DNA from: Falsarthrobacter nasiphocae | GTDB taxonomy: Bacteria > Actinomycetota > Actinomycetes > Actinomycetales > Micrococcaceae | DNA: 64,000 nucleotides | Direction: 5' to 3' | NCBI RefSeq assembly: GCF_031456275.1 | Contig: NZ_JAVDUI010000001.1 | Span: forward strand, 2,066,965-2,130,964 | Part shown: piece by piece, positions 34,680-43,677 of the stretch | How the letters are laid out: the number at the start of each line of letters is the position of its first letter | Numbering within the stretch: position 1 is the first letter of the stretch | Made by a program: the position numbers and the translations under genes | Notes under the pieces: model-generated | Databases searched by the model: none | Seen by the model: only the letters and a program-made list of their open reading frames with translations | Told to the model about the DNA's origin: nothing

Positions 34680-35429
34680 ATGAGCACCCGCACAGCAGTA
34701 GTCACAGGAGCAAGCACCGGCATTGGGCGCGCGACAGCGCTGGTCCTCGCAGAGGCAGGGTTCACCGTGTACGCGGTGGCGCGCCGTGAGGACCGCCTGG
34801 CCGCCCTCGCTGAGGAGAACGCGGCGATCCGGCCCAAGGCCCTCGACATCACAGACGAGCAGGCCGTCGCGGCCCTCGCCGCCGAGGTCGCCGAGGCGGG
34901 CGGTGCCGAGTGCCTCGTCAACATCTCCGGTGGCGCCCGGGGCACCGAGAGGGTCGCTGAGGCCGTCACCGAGGACTGGGACTGGATGCTCCGCGTCAAC
35001 GTCCTCGGCACCATGACGATGACCCGCGCGTTCCTGCCGCAGCTGCGCCAGGGCCGGGGGACCGTGCTCAACCTCACGTCCACGGCGGCCATCGTGGGGT
35101 ACGAGGGCGGCGCCGGGTACAACGCCGCGAAGTTCGCCGAGCGCGGCTTCACTCGCGCCCTCCGACTCGAGGAGGCGGAGCACGACGTCCGCGTCATCGA
35201 GCTGCTGCCCGGCATGGTCCGAACGGAGGAGTTCTCGCTCATGCGCATGCACGGGGACCAGGCGGCCGCCGACAAGGTCTACGAGGGCGTCGCCGAGCCC
35301 CTCACGGCGGAGGATGTGGCGGATGTCATCCGCTATGCGGTGACGGTCCCGCACCACGTGAGCTTGGATGAAATCGTCCTTCGCCCGGTGGCGCAGGCCG
35401 CCCAGCACAAGGTCATTCGGCGCCTCTGA
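34680..35429 (+). CDS. Short-chain dehydrogenase/reductase
   Basis: 249 residues, classical SDR. Cofactor motif TGASTGIG near residue 10, VNISGG in place of NNAG, catalytic Ser in NLTSTAA and Y-x-x-x-K in YNAAK. The Arg-Arg after strand 2 (VARREDR) suggests NADPH. Substrate unknown; the nearest well-known relatives are the YdfG/serine-3-dehydrogenase type. No convincing ribosome site; repeats upstream suggest regulated expression. The T-box of ileS begins about 45 bases past the stop. Confidence 0.9.
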   Translation: MSTRTAVVTGASTGIGRATALVLAEAGFTVYAVARREDRLAALAEENAAIRPKALDITDEQAVAALAAEVAEAGGAECLVNISGGARGTERVAEAVTEDWDWMLRVNVLGTMTMTRAFLPQLRQGRGTVLNLTSTAAIVGYEGGAGYNAAKFAERGFTRALRLEEAEHDVRVIELLPGMVRTEEFSLMRMHGDQAAADKVYEGVAEPLTAEDVADVIRYAVTVPHHVSLDEIVLRPVAQAAQHKVIRRL

Positions 35430-35474
35430 GCCGCCCCTTTGCCCCCGGGCCTCACAGACCCTACGATGGGGATT

Positions 35475-35935
35475 ATCTGCAATGACCCGGCCATCACCGG
35501 CGAGCATTCGGAAGAACGGATGTATGGCTCCAGGCCAGCGTGACCGAACCCCGCTCGGGGCGGCGCGGCGGCCATCTCTGGAAGCCCATGGCACCGCAGC
35601 CAGGCGGCAACGCCCGGCCTGCACGCCAGCGTCCCAGTAGACCCGGACGGGTGTGCCCGTGACAGCACTGAATTGAGCGGCACGCGCCGTTCGGTTCCGG
35701 CACGAACGTGACCTCGGACCGCGAGGGCTGGCCCATGACGGGCCGCCCGCGGCCCGCGGTTGCCCAGGCCGGTGCCGGAGGGTGTGTGCAAGCGAGGTGG
35801 TACCGCGAGCGGTGCCGTGCACAGCTTCGGCCGGTGGGGAAGACCGTCGCCGAAGCCTGTGTGCGGCTGCTGATCGTCCTCGCAGCCTGTCGTGGCGTTT
35901 CCCGCGCCCCGTCCGTCTGCCCCGAAGGAATCGCG
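35475..35935 (+). promoter_or_regulatory. T-box riboswitch (isoleucine), translational type, ileS leader
   Basis: A short actinobacterial Stem I begins near 35480 (AATGACCCGG-CCATC-ACCGG, then GAGCATTCGGAAGAACGG). The specifier codon ATC (35493-35495) matches Ile. The T-box core GAGGTGGTACCGCG is at 35794-35807, and its TGGT (35798-35801) would pair with the ACCA end of uncharged tRNA-Ile. No terminator with a U-run lies between the T-box and ileS, so control should be by exposing the GAAGGAA ribosome site (35924-35930) rather than by antitermination. Two GC-rich hairpin regions lie between the two elements. Confidence 0.92.
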
Positions 35936-38900
35936 ATGAGCACCTATCCCAAGGCCTCCGCCACAGGCTTCTCCAGCACGCCGGCCTCGCCGACGTTCCC
36001 GAGCATCGAAGAAGGCGTCCTGCGCTATTGGAGCGAGGACGGAACGTTCCAGGCCTCGATTGACGCGCGCCCGGCCGGCGAGCGCGGCGAGAACGAGTTC
36101 GTGTTCTACGATGGCCCGCCCTTCGCCAACGGCCTGCCCCACTACGGCCACCTTCTGACCGGCTACGTCAAGGACCTCGTGGCCCGCTACCAGACGCAGC
36201 GCGGCCACCGCGTCGAGCGCCGCTTCGGCTGGGACACCCACGGCCTGCCCGCGGAGCTCGAGGCGATGAAGCAGCTCGGCATGACGGACAAGAAGCAGAT
36301 CGAGGAGATGGGCATCGATCAGTTCAACGATGCCTGCCGCAGCTCCGTCCTCGCCTACACGAAGGAGTGGGAGGAGTACGTCAACCGCCAGGCCCGCTGG
36401 GTGGACTTCGAGAATGACTACAAGACGCTCAACGTCGAGTACATGGAGTCCGTGATCTGGGCGTACAAGCAGCTCCACGAGAAGGGGCTCACGTACCAGG
36501 GCTTCCGCGTCCTGCCGTACTGCTGGAATGACGAGACGCCGCTGTCCAACCACGAGCTGCGCATGGACGAGGACGTCTACCAGATGCGTCAGGACCCCAC
36601 CGTGACGGTGGCGTTCGCCCTCCGCGGCGAGAAGGCCGAGTCCCTCGGACTTGCGGGCACGCACGCCCTCGCCTGGACCACGACGCCCTGGACGCTCCCC
36701 ACGAACCAGGCGCTCGCCGTCGGTCCGGACGTCGAGTACGTCGTCGTCCCCACGGGCCCGGGCTCTGCGGGCGTCGGCGCGGACTTCGCGCCTCGCTCTG
36801 TGCTCCTCGCGCGGGACCTCCTGGGTGCCCACGCCAAGGATCTGGGGTACGACGACGCCGAGGCCGCACTCGCCGCAGTGTCGCGATCGTTCACCGGCCG
36901 CGAGCTGGAGGACATCTCCTACGAGCCGCTGTTCGACTACTTCACGGACGCCGAGCAGTACGGCACGGGCGCCGCGTGGCGCATCCTCGTGGCGGACTAT
37001 GTCACGACCACCGACGGCACCGGCGTCGTCCACCAGGCGCCCGCCTACGGTGAGGAGGACCAGGCGGTCTGCGAGGCCGCGGGCATCCCCGTGGTCCTGT
37101 CCGTGGACGAGGGCGCCAGGTTCCTGCCCGTCTTCGGCCGCCCGAGCCCGTCAGGCTCGGAGGAGCTCAAGGAGATCGCGGGCGTCCAGGTCTTCGACGC
37201 GAACAAGACGATCATCCGCGTCCTCAAGGACAAGGGTGTCCTCGTCCGCCAGGCGACCTACGAGCACAGCTACCCGCACTGCTGGCGCTGCCGCAAGCCG
37301 CTCATCTACCGCGCCATCACGTCCTTCTACGTCGCGGTGACGAAGTTCAAGGACCGCATGGTCGAGCTGAACCAGGACATCAACTGGATCCCTGGCAACG
37401 TCAAGGACGGACAGTTCGGCAAGTGGCTGGAGAACGCCCGTGACTGGTCCATCTCCCGCAACCGCTACTGGGGCTCGCCCATCCCGGTGTGGGTCTCGGA
37501 TGACCCGGACTACCCGCGCACGGACGTCTACGGCTCGCTCGCGGAGCTCGAGGCTGACTTCGGCCGCCTGCCGCTCAACCACGAGGGCAAGCCGGACCTG
37601 CACCGCCCGTTCATCGACGAGCTGACGCGCCCCAACCCGGACGATCCCACGGGCAAGTCCACGATGCGCCGCGTCTCGGACGTGTTCGACGTCTGGTTCG
37701 ACTCGGGCTCGATGCCGTACGCCCAGAATCACTACCCGTTCGAGGCGGAGGAGTGGTTCGACACGCACAACCCCGCCGACTTCATCGTCGAGTACATCGG
37801 CCAGACGCGCGGCTGGTTCTACACGCTCCACGTCCTGTCCACGGCCCTCTTCGACCGCCCGGCGTTCCGCAACGTCATCAGCCACGGAATCGTCCTCGGC
37901 TCGGACGGCAACAAGATGTCCAAGTCCCTGCGGAACTACCCGGACGTGTCCGAGGTCCTGGACCGCGACGGCTCGGACGCCATGCGCTGGTTCCTCATGT
38001 CCTCTCCGATCCTCCGCGGCGGCAACCTCATCGTCACTGAGGAGGGCATCCGTGAGGGCGTCCGTCAGGTCCTCCTTCCGCTGTGGAACGTCTGGTACTT
38101 CTTCAGCCTGTACGCCAACGCTGCGAACGACGGCGGGGGCCACGAGGCGTCGGAGCGGTACGAGTCCGATGACCCGCTTGACGCGTACGTCCTCGCGGCC
38201 ACGGGGCGACTCATCGACAGCGTCCGCGACAGCCTAGACGCCTACGAGGTCTCGGACGCGTGCGAGGCGCTGCGCTCCTACACGGACACGCTGACCAACT
38301 GGTACGTGCGCCGCTCCCGCGAGCGGTTCTTCGAGGAGGACCCCCGCGCGTTCGACGTGCTCTACACGTGCCTCAAGGCGGTGTGCGAGGTCGCCGCGCC
38401 CCTGCTGCCGCTCGCCGCCGAGGAGATCTGGCGCGGGCTCACGGGCGGCCGCTCCGTGCACCTGACGGACTACCCGGACTCGTCCCGCTTCCCGCAGGAT
38501 CCGGCAGGCCTTGAGGCGATGAACCTCGTGCGCCAGGTGGCCTCGACGGGCTCGGCCCTCCGCAAGGCGGCGAAGCTGCGCGTGCGGCTCCCGCTGGCAG
38601 GGGCCACCGTCGTCGTCCCCAATCCCGAGCGGATCACGGCGGACCACGCCGCAATCCTCAGGGACGAGCTCAACCTGAAGTCGGTTGAGGTGCTCGACGC
38701 GGACGAGGTCGCGGCGGAGGAGTTCGGCATCAGCCGCAAGCTCGTCGTCAACGCGCGCGCCGCCGGCCCGCGCCTCGGCAAGAGCGTCCAGCAGGCCATC
38801 AAGGGCTCCAAGAGCGGGGACTGGTCCGTGGCCGAGGACGGCACGGTGACGGCCGGCGGGCTTGCCCTGGAGGAGGGGGAGTACTCCCTCGAGACGGTTG

Positions 38901-39304
38901 TTGATCCGGAGCACGCGGGCGCCTCTGCAGCGGCCGTGCTGCCGGGCGGCGGGTTCGTCGTCCTCGACACGGCGCTCACCCCGGAGCTCGAGGCGGAGGG
39001 CCTGGCCCGCGACGTCATCCGAGCGATTCAATCTGCTCGCAAGCAGGACGGGCTCGAAGTGTCGGCAAGAATTGACCTAACGCTCCGGGGGGCAGCCGAT
39101 GTGGTAGATGCGTTTAAGTCCTACGAGAGTCTGATCAAGGCTGCGGTCCTTGCCGATGCGGTGGTTTTTGAGGTCGACGCTGATGCCCGGTACGACAATG
39201 CCCTCGGCAGCATGGAGGCGGCGTCAGGTGACGGAACTGGCAACCACAAGGTTCACCTCTCGTCGGGCCATGCGGTGAAGTTGCAGATTGGGGCAGCGGC
39301 ATGA
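35936..39304 (+). CDS. ileS: Isoleucyl-tRNA synthetase, long (IleS2-like) type
   Basis: 1,122 residues from ATG 35936, five bases after GAAGGAA. Class I motifs: [15 protein letters not shown] (HIGH, as HYGH) and [13 protein letters not shown] (KMSKS). The length and HYGH variant fit the eukaryote-like IleS2 branch rather than E. coli IleS. The CP1 editing domain and anticodon-binding domain are complete. From about 39010 to the end the codons become much less G/C-ending than in the rest of the gene. The stop overlaps the folC start by four bases (ATGA). Controlled by the T-box leader. Confidence 0.96.
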   Translation: MSTYPKASATGFSSTPASPTFPSIEEGVLRYWSEDGTFQASIDARPAGERGENEFVFYDGPPFANGLPHYGHLLTGYVKDLVARYQTQRGHRVERRFGWDTHGLPAELEAMKQLGMTDKKQIEEMGIDQFNDACRSSVLAYTKEWEEYVNRQARWVDFENDYKTLNVEYMESVIWAYKQLHEKGLTYQGFRVLPYCWNDETPLSNHELRMDEDVYQMRQDPTVTVAFALRGEKAESLGLAGTHALAWTTTPWTLPTNQALAVGPDVEYVVVPTGPGSAGVGADFAPRSVLLARDLLGAHAKDLGYDDAEAALAAVSRSFTGRELEDISYEPLFDYFTDAEQYGTGAAWRILVADYVTTTDGTGVVHQAPAYGEEDQAVCEAAGIPVVLSVDEGARFLPVFGRPSPSGSEELKEIAGVQVFDANKTIIRVLKDKGVLVRQATYEHSYPHCWRCRKPLIYRAITSFYVAVTKFKDRMVELNQDINWIPGNVKDGQFGKWLENARDWSISRNRYWGSPIPVWVSDDPDYPRTDVYGSLAELEADFGRLPLNHEGKPDLHRPFIDELTRPNPDDPTGKSTMRRVSDVFDVWFDSGSMPYAQNHYPFEAEEWFDTHNPADFIVEYIGQTRGWFYTLHVLSTALFDRPAFRNVISHGIVLGSDGNKMSKSLRNYPDVSEVLDRDGSDAMRWFLMSSPILRGGNLIVTEEGIREGVRQVLLPLWNVWYFFSLYANAANDGGGHEASERYESDDPLDAYVLAATGRLIDSVRDSLDAYEVSDACEALRSYTDTLTNWYVRRSRERFFEEDPRAFDVLYTCLKAVCEVAAPLLPLAAEEIWRGLTGGRSVHLTDYPDSSRFPQDPAGLEAMNLVRQVASTGSALRKAAKLRVRLPLAGATVVVPNPERITADHAAILRDELNLKSVEVLDADEVAAEEFGISRKLVVNARAAGPRLGKSVQQAIKGSKSGDWSVAEDGTVTAGGLALEEGEYSLETVVDPEHAGASAAAVLPGGGFVVLDTALTPELEAEGLARDVIRAIQSARKQDGLEVSARIDLTLRGAADVVDAFKSYESLIKAAVLADAVVFEVDADARYDNALGSMEAASGDGTGNHKVHLSSGHAVKLQIGAAA

Positions 39305-40671
39305 CGGACCAGACCGACGTCCTCAGCGTCTACGCCGAGCTGCTCGCCCGCGCGCCCGAGAACAAGATGGAGCCGCGCATGGAGCCCATGTGGCGGGCCA
39401 TGGAGCTGCTCGGCGACCCTCAGAACGCGTACCCGAGCATCCACATCACCGGCACCAACGGCAAGACGTCCACGGCCCGGATCATCGAGGCGGGCCTGCG
39501 GGCGCACAACCTGCGCACGGGCCGCTACACGAGCCCGCACCTGACGAGCGTCACGGAGCGGATCAGCGTGGACGGGGAGCCTGTCTCGGACGAGGACTTC
39601 GTTCGCGTCTGGGACGAGATCCGGCCGTTCGTCGCCATGGTGGACGAGGAGCTCACCGCACGCGGCGAGCCGCGCCTCACCTATTTCGAGGCCCTGACGG
39701 TCCTGGCTTTCGCGGTCTTCGCGGACCAGCCCGTGGACGTGGCCGTCGTCGAGGTGGGCCTCGGCGGCATCACGGACGCCACGAACGTCGTCTCGGGGGC
39801 GGTGAGCGTCGTGACGCCCATCGGCCTCGACCACACGGACCTGCTCGGCGACACCGTCCGAGACATCGCCCTGGAGAAGTCCGGCATCCTCAAGCCGGGA
39901 GGCTTCCTCGTCTCCGCCGCCCAGGAGAAGGAGGCCGCGGACGTGCTGCTGGAGCGCGCCCGCGAGCTCGGCATTCCGTTCCGCTTTGAGGGCGTCGAGT
40001 TCGGGGTGGAGAGCCGCGAGCTCGCGGTCGGCGGCCAGGTCCTCACCATCCAGGGCCTCGCGGGCCGGTACCCCGACCTTCACCTGCCTTTGCACGGCGA
40101 GCACCAGGCGGAGAACGCGGCCGTGGCCGTGGCTGCCCTTGAGGCGTTCCTCGGCGGGGGAGAGAGGGAGCTCGGGCGCGAGGCCCTCGAACAGGCCTTC
40201 GAGGCCGTCACGTCGCCGGGTCGGCTCGACGTCGTCCGCACCGATCCCACCGTCATCCTCGATGCGGCCCACAACCCGGACGGCATCCGCACCACGACGC
40301 GTGCCCTCAAGGAGGCGTTCTCGTTCTCGCGGCTCGTCCCCGTCGTCGGAATCCTCGCGGAGAAGGATGCGGCGGAGTTCCTGTCCGTCTTCCGCAGGGA
40401 GCTCGACGACGCGGCTGGCGCCCTCGTGCTCACCGCCTCGACCTCGCCCCGCGCAATCCCCGCGGCGGAGCTCGAGGAGCTGGCCCTCGCGGCTGGCTGG
40501 AGCGAGGAGGACATTCACGTCACCGAGGGCCTCGTCGAGGCTCTGCGGGTGGCCGGCGCGCTGGCTGAGGAACCGGGAGACTCGGCTGGGGGCATCCTCG
40601 TGACGGGCTCCATCACTCTCGTGGGCGAAGCCCAGACCCTACTGGCCAAGGAGGACAGCCATGGCGCGTGA
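39301..40671 (+). CDS. folC: Folylpolyglutamate synthase/dihydrofolate synthase
   Basis: 456 residues, Mur-ligase fold. P-loop [13 protein letters not shown] near residue 50, the second motif in the central domain ([10 protein letters not shown], then VEVGLGG), and [11 protein letters not shown] in the C-terminal domain. Adds glutamate to (dihydro)pteroate and folates using ATP. Translationally coupled to ileS upstream and overlapping the DUF4233 gene by 11 bases, the usual actinobacterial arrangement. Confidence 0.95.
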   Translation: MTDQTDVLSVYAELLARAPENKMEPRMEPMWRAMELLGDPQNAYPSIHITGTNGKTSTARIIEAGLRAHNLRTGRYTSPHLTSVTERISVDGEPVSDEDFVRVWDEIRPFVAMVDEELTARGEPRLTYFEALTVLAFAVFADQPVDVAVVEVGLGGITDATNVVSGAVSVVTPIGLDHTDLLGDTVRDIALEKSGILKPGGFLVSAAQEKEAADVLLERARELGIPFRFEGVEFGVESRELAVGGQVLTIQGLAGRYPDLHLPLHGEHQAENAAVAVAALEAFLGGGERELGREALEQAFEAVTSPGRLDVVRTDPTVILDAAHNPDGIRTTTRALKEAFSFSRLVPVVGILAEKDAAEFLSVFRRELDDAAGALVLTASTSPRAIPAAELEELALAAGWSEEDIHVTEGLVEALRVAGALAEEPGDSAGGILVTGSITLVGEAQTLLAKEDSHGA

Positions 40672-41116
40672 GTCCGTGAGGGCCCGCCTCGAACGGGAGC
40701 GGGCCGAGTGGCGCCCGGGCATGCCCAAGCCGCGCCGGAGCGTGCGCATGCTCTTCGCCTCGACGGTTCTGACCCTTCAGGGCCTGGCCGTGGCGTTCGC
40801 CACACTGACGTTCATCGGCCTGTACCGCGGGCATGAGGGTCTGCCGTGGATGATCGCGTTCGGCGTGGCCGTTGCGCTCGGCTGTATCGCCACGTGCGCG
40901 GTGCTCTCCAAGCCCTGGGGGCTGCGGCTTGGGTGGGTCATGCAGGTGCTGACCTTCGCCGTGGCCGTGTTCGTGCCGATCATGCTCGTCGTGGCGGCCG
41001 GCTTCACGGGCTGCTGGATCTACGCGCTCGTCAAGGGCCGGCAGATCGACGAGGAGAACGCCCGCCGGGACGAGGCCGAGCGCCAGCTCGCGGCCGGCGG
41101 CGGCGAGCCGCGATAG
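40661..41116 (+). CDS. DUF4233 membrane protein
   Basis: 151 residues. A basic N-terminus (ARLERERAEWRPGMPKPRRS in part) precedes four hydrophobic segments (about 30-50, 60-80, 83-102, 103-125), and a charged C-terminal helix ends it. Matches the DUF4233 family, nearly always placed between folC and ndk in actinobacteria; its role is unknown. It starts inside the end of folC, after AAGGAGG. Confidence 0.88.
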   Translation: MARESVRARLERERAEWRPGMPKPRRSVRMLFASTVLTLQGLAVAFATLTFIGLYRGHEGLPWMIAFGVAVALGCIATCAVLSKPWGLRLGWVMQVLTFAVAVFVPIMLVVAAGFTGCWIYALVKGRQIDEENARRDEAERQLAAGGGEPR

Positions 41117-41182
41117 CCTGGAATCAACGGACTGCGGCGCGTTGACGCCGCGGCCACACCCCATCTTCTGAAGGAGACTGTC

Positions 41183-41599
41183 ATGACCACGGAGCGCACT
41201 CTCGTCCTCGTCAAGCCGGACGGCGTCGAGCGCAACCTCACCGGGGCCATCCTGGCTCGCATCGAAGCGAAGGGCTACCGGATCGCCGAGCTCAAGCTCG
41301 TGACGCCGGAGCGCTCGGTGCTTGAGCAGCACTACGCCGAGCACGAGGGCAAGCCGTTCTACGAGCCGCTCCTGGCGTTCATGTCCTCGGGCCCGGTCGT
41401 CGCCGTGGTCGTCGAGGGCGATCGGGTCATCGAAGGCTTCCGCTCCCTCGCCGGGACCACGGACCCCACGACGGCCGCGCCGGGCACCATCCGTGGCGAC
41501 TTCGGCCGCGACTGGGGCGAGAAGGTTCAGAAGAACCTCGTCCACGGCTCGGACTCCGTCGAGTCCGCTGAGCGCGAGATCGGCATCTGGTTCGCCTGA
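41183..41599 (+). CDS. ndk: Nucleoside diphosphate kinase
   Basis: 138 residues, full length. N-terminal RTLVLVKPDGVERN, the catalytic His in NLVHGSDSVESAEREI, and the Kpn loop are all present. Transfers the gamma-phosphate of ATP to NDPs through phospho-His. GAAGGAGAC lies before the ATG. Downstream, after 63 bases, begins the left copy of the duplicated hairpin block that bounds the ATP-grasp island. Confidence 0.97.
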   Translation: MTTERTLVLVKPDGVERNLTGAILARIEAKGYRIAELKLVTPERSVLEQHYAEHEGKPFYEPLLAFMSSGPVVAVVVEGDRVIEGFRSLAGTTDPTTAAPGTIRGDFGRDWGEKVQKNLVHGSDSVESAEREIGIWFA

Positions 41600-41662
41600 G
41601 CGTGACGGCGTGAGCCCGGCGGGCGCGCCTCCCCGGCGGCTGGGGTTCTCCACCCCGGCGGC

Positions 41663-41751
41663 CGTGCGCGCGTCCTGCCTCTGATGTGAACGACGACGAG
41701 GGCGCCGCGGGATTGACTCCCGCGGCGCCCTCGTCGTCGTTCTCTCCGGGC
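41663..41751 (+). repeat. Left copy of the island-flanking block: gene-tail remnant plus 25-bp-stem hairpin
   Basis: A perfect 25-bp stem (41688-41712 with 41718-41742), loop TTGAC, preceded by GATGTGAA and followed by TCTCCGGGC, all shared with the right copy. The similarity continues upstream through 41663: in the frame ending ATG-TGA the last codons read RARVLPLM, against RARVVSPM at the end of the exporter gene. So this copy appears to keep the tail of an exporter-like gene. It probably also terminates ndk. Confidence 0.85.
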
Positions 41752-41843
41752 ATACGAGTGAGCCACTTCTGGGCCGCAGCCCTGTGGGCCGCTACAGGTC
41801 TCCGTGCCTCCACGTGCCAGCTCGCGGCGATGGCGACAACCTG

Positions 41844-41894
41844 GCACGAGATAGCACGAGAGACATGACGATCGGTCGTGTTATGATGCATGTC
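41844..41894 (+). promoter_or_regulatory. Candidate promoter/operator of the ATP-grasp island
   Basis: Two direct GCACGAGA repeats 10 bases apart (41844, 41854) are followed by nested inverted repeats: GACATG/CATGTC (41862-41867, 41889-41894) enclosing ACGA-TCGG-TCGT (41868-41879). A -10-like TATGAT (41882-41887) lies inside the outer repeat. No good -35 is seen 17 bases upstream, which fits an activated promoter. The 288 bases between the left hairpin and the methyltransferase remnant hold no other feature. Confidence 0.55.
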
Positions 41895-42039
41895 ATAGTC
41901 TTGTGGTCGTGGCCCCTAGGTGCGCGGATCATGGCTTATGACGCACCATACGCCGGAGCGCACGGGTCCAGGTGGCCGATTGCCTGCATCGATGTTCGCG
42001 GTCCTTGTCGTCAATATCATGGATTCAGAGGGGCTTGTC

Positions 42040-42421
42040 ATGGAAACGGGAATTGATGCCGTGGTTCCCGGTCAGCGGTGGGAATTTGACCGTGAGGTGA
42101 CGGAAGTGTTCGACAACATGCTCGAACGCAGTATCCCAAATTATGCTGTCATGCGACAGCTCGTCACGGACCTCAGTCGCGATTTCTTGGATGATGGAGG
42201 GGTGCTTGTTGATCTCGGTGCCTCGCGGGGAAACGCGGTCGCACCTTTGCTTGAGGGGGTCTCTCAGGCAGATCGCGCTGTCTGTGTCGAAGTCTCTCCG
42301 CCGATGATCGAGGTGCTGGAGCAGAGGTTCGCTGACGAAATCTCGGCGGGTCGGCCCTGTGGATAGCTTCTGGCGGTGGATGAATTTCGCTGGATACATT
42401 GCAGTGAAGGCCGCAGCATGA
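42040..42421 (+). pseudogene. Internally deleted SAM-dependent methyltransferase (CmoA-like)
   Basis: The intact part from ATG 42040 covers 108 codons: WEFDREVTEVFDNMLERSIP, then SAM motif I VLVDLGASRGNAVAPL, and stops at TAG (42364-42366) soon after the second strand. The typical C-terminal end of this family (FWRWMNFAGYIAVK) follows at once in another frame and runs to TGA 42419-42421, overlapping the next ATG. So about half of the domain is lost by an internal out-of-frame deletion, and the gene was once coupled to the ATP-grasp gene. An upstream in-frame ATG at 42019 is possible. Confidence 0.75.
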
Positions 42422-43677
42422 AATCCAGGCCGCTCCTCATTGGGCTGGACCGCCACCTCCTGGCTGCTTGTGCTCGTCGTGGCTTGGAGCCTGTCGTCAT
42501 GTGCACCCACGGAACGCGCGACTTCGGATTCCCTGAGGCGCCGACAGACACCTACCTTGTTGACTCGCCGATCAAGCTAGAGCAGGCGCTTGGCGCCGTC
42601 GAGCAGATCTGCGCCAGCGGGGTCAGGATCAGCGCGGTCCTCACGACATCCGAGGACGCCGTCGTTACGGCGGCCACCTTGAATTTACTTCTAGGGCTCA
42701 ATGGCCCGAACCCATCTGACGTCGCGAAGTTTCGGGACAAGCTCGTTCAAAAACACCTCGTCAGAGGGGTTGGAGTGCCTGCGGCCGACATTGCGGCCAT
42801 TCATGACGTAAGAGACGGACTCCCTGATCTCCAGATGCCTGTGGTGGTCAAGCCGCGTTTCGGAGCTGGTACGAGTTTGACAGCGCTAGTGACGAGTATC
42901 GATGACTTCGAGCAGTTTAAGGCCGCTCTGCCTGGCAATGCTCCGCGCTCCTTCGTCGCCGAGAGTGTGGCTGTGGGAGACGAGTACATCCTCGACGGGG
43001 TGATTCACCAGGGCAGGATCGTCTTTGCCTCAGTCGCGCGATACGTTTCAGCACCCCTGGATGTCGTCACGACCGGGAACCCATGCTGCATCGTCAGCGC
43101 GGAGGAGCACACTGCGGTCGCGCAGCGGATTCGAGCTCTCGGTGAGGTCGCCATCGCCGCGCTTGGCGCTCCAGATGGCGTGTTCCATCTCGAAGCGTTC
43201 GACGACGGCAAGCGCGCACAGTTCAGTGAATGCGCCCTTCGCAGGGGAGGCGGGATGCAACAAGAACTTGTCTTGGCAAAGCATGGCGTCGATCTGGCAG
43301 ACGCAGCTCTCGCGATTGCCCTGGGCGAGCCTTTGGATATTGTGCCGAGGCCGTCTGGCGACGTCATCGCGTCCATCGCTATCCCGAAGGCGGACGGAAC
43401 CATTCTCGCGTTGCCGGATGCTGAGGACATCATGCGGCAGACCGGTGTTATTGACGCCGTCGTTGAACTTCCGGTAGGCACACAGATGCGTGCCCGTCAG
43501 GCTTCGACAGTCGAGCGGCTGGGACAAATTCTCGCACAGGGAGACACAGAGGAACAGGCTCTCTCGCGGGTTCGAGAGGCACAGAGATTTGCGTCGGATC
43601 AGGTTGTGGCGGTTCCGGCGGGGCCGCTGCGGGTGCTGCGGCGCCGGGGTCCGGACGGAGTGAGACGTGCCGACTGA
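42418..43677 (+). CDS. ATP-grasp ligase, first of two in the island
   Basis: 419 residues from ATG 42418 (GAAGG seven bases before); a GTG at 42376 is less likely. The fold is pre-ATP-grasp domain (LLIGLDRHLLAACARRGLEP region), then the ATP-grasp domain with Lys145 in VVVKPRFGAGTS, a Gly-rich loop, FHLEAF and ECALRRGGGMQQ as the Mg/ATP carboxylate-Asn-like segment. It resembles amino-acid ligases and carbamoyl-phosphate/PurT-like enzymes that couple a carboxylate to an amine through an acyl phosphate. It has no carrier domain. Substrates unknown. The C-terminal 20 residues are Arg-rich and overlap the next gene by 11 bases. Confidence 0.85.
   Translation: MKSRPLLIGLDRHLLAACARRGLEPVVMCTHGTRDFGFPEAPTDTYLVDSPIKLEQALGAVEQICASGVRISAVLTTSEDAVVTAATLNLLLGLNGPNPSDVAKFRDKLVQKHLVRGVGVPAADIAAIHDVRDGLPDLQMPVVVKPRFGAGTSLTALVTSIDDFEQFKAALPGNAPRSFVAESVAVGDEYILDGVIHQGRIVFASVARYVSAPLDVVTTGNPCCIVSAEEHTAVAQRIRALGEVAIAALGAPDGVFHLEAFDDGKRAQFSECALRRGGGMQQELVLAKHGVDLADAALAIALGEPLDIVPRPSGDVIASIAIPKADGTILALPDAEDIMRQTGVIDAVVELPVGTQMRARQASTVERLGQILAQGDTEEQALSRVREAQRFASDQVVAVPAGPLRVLRRRGPDGVRRAD

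Noticed and set aside
42376-42417. GTG start at 42376 for the first ATP-grasp gene
   Set aside because: It lacks a ribosome site and its first codons overlap the methyltransferase C-terminal remnant; ATG 42418 has GAAGG at good spacing.
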